Shown here in pieces: positions 4,849-5,066 of a stretch of 5,066 nt of DNA. The notes beneath the pieces were generated by a model that did not search any database, had not been told where the DNA came from, and saw nothing but the letters and a program-made list of their open reading frames with translations. Positions within the stretch are counted from its first letter, which is position 1, and each line of letters starts with the position of its first letter. Made by a program: the position numbers and the translations under genes. The stretch is from Propionibacteriaceae bacterium (GTDB lineage Bacteria > Actinomycetota > Actinomycetes > Propionibacteriales > Propionibacteriaceae). The stretch spans positions 1 to 5,066 of the forward strand of contig JAJTCL010000226.1 of NCBI GenBank assembly GCA_021323255.1, in the 5' to 3' direction.

Positions 4849-5066
4849 ACTCTGCGGGTTTCGTCCACTAGACCTTGTCCAGGCGTCGGCGGACACGAAT
4901 GGACCCCTACGCACTCACTGAGACTCGGCTGTATTGCTGTACTCCGCTGCTGTACGGCGCAGATCAAATACCCCTCAGATGCCTGCGCCGGTGACTCCAG
5001 CCGCGCCAGCACCGGGGGCTGCATTCCCTTTGTCTCTGTATGCGTTGCAGCGCAGACAGACCTGGT
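4849..5066. other. Non-coding right end of the window
   Basis: No recognisable gene starts or ends in these 218 bases. The minus-strand frame through them continues antisense across the integrase and resembles no family. I see a CCGGTG/CACCGG inverted repeat (4988-4993 and 5010-5015, 16-base loop) without a T run, and a repeated GCTGTAC around 4937-4955. No copy of the tRNA-Glu 3' end is present. Confidence 0.5.

Noticed and set aside
4852..4865. Possible attR: GCGGGTTTCG resembling GCGGGTTCG of the tRNA-Glu T arm
   Set aside because: Only about nine bases match, one inserted base is needed, and the similarity does not extend into the acceptor stem. Chance is sufficient.
4988..5015. CCGGTG/CACCGG inverted repeat as a terminator or operator
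   Set aside because: It is a 6-base stem with a 16-base loop and no T tract, in GC-rich DNA with no gene beside it to give it meaning.
4272..5024. 250-codon minus-strand frame antisense to the integrase
   Set aside because: It is a shadow of a GC-rich coding region on the other strand; the plus strand carries clear recombinase motifs.

Overview
The window reads as chromosome of a high-G+C Gram-positive bacterium (Actinomycetota). The evidence is the GC-rich codon choice, frequent GTG starts, tRNA genes with no encoded CCA end, and protein types typical of that phylum: a Tyr/Gln-rich DUF4870 membrane protein, a single-subunit type II NADH dehydrogenase and an arm-domain actinobacterial integrase. 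Propionibacteriales is a tentative guess from general resemblance; nothing in the window fixes the genus.

Bases 1-2914 are an ordinary chromosomal block of three tightly packed plus-strand genes: the C-terminal part of a DUF4870 membrane protein with a low-complexity cytoplasmic arm, an alpha/beta hydrolase (Ser128/His293, GHSTGG elbow), and a type II NADH:quinone oxidoreductase (NDH-2). The intergenic gaps are about 22 and 8 bases, so co-transcription is likely. NDH-2 passes electrons from NADH to the quinone pool without pumping protons. The hydrolase probably cleaves a lipid or other ester, but its substrate cannot be read from sequence.

Bases 2915-3396 are a tRNA region. Two copies of a CCCTGAG(C/T)TTGTCGAAG repeat sit where ndh meets the minus-strand tRNAs. 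Then come tRNA-Asp(GTC) and tRNA-Phe(GAA) on the minus strand, and a divergent tRNA-Glu(TTC) on the plus strand.

Bases 3397-5066, directly after the 3' end of tRNA-Glu, look like the edge of an integrated mobile element. There is a gene-free stretch of about 400 bases with short direct and inverted repeats, then an intact excisionase-like helix-turn-helix gene with a strong ribosome binding site, overlapping a tyrosine-recombinase integrase gene. The integrase is broken: its N-terminal arm-binding domain is joined, out of frame, straight to its catalytic domain, and roughly 100 codons covering the core-binding domain are missing. No second copy of the tRNA end (attR) is visible, so the far boundary lies outside the window or is lost.

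I found no convincing new biological system. The best leads are the deletion-inactivated integrase beside an intact xis with operator-like repeats, the interspersed repeat pair between convergent genes, and the prion-like arm of the DUF4870 protein.
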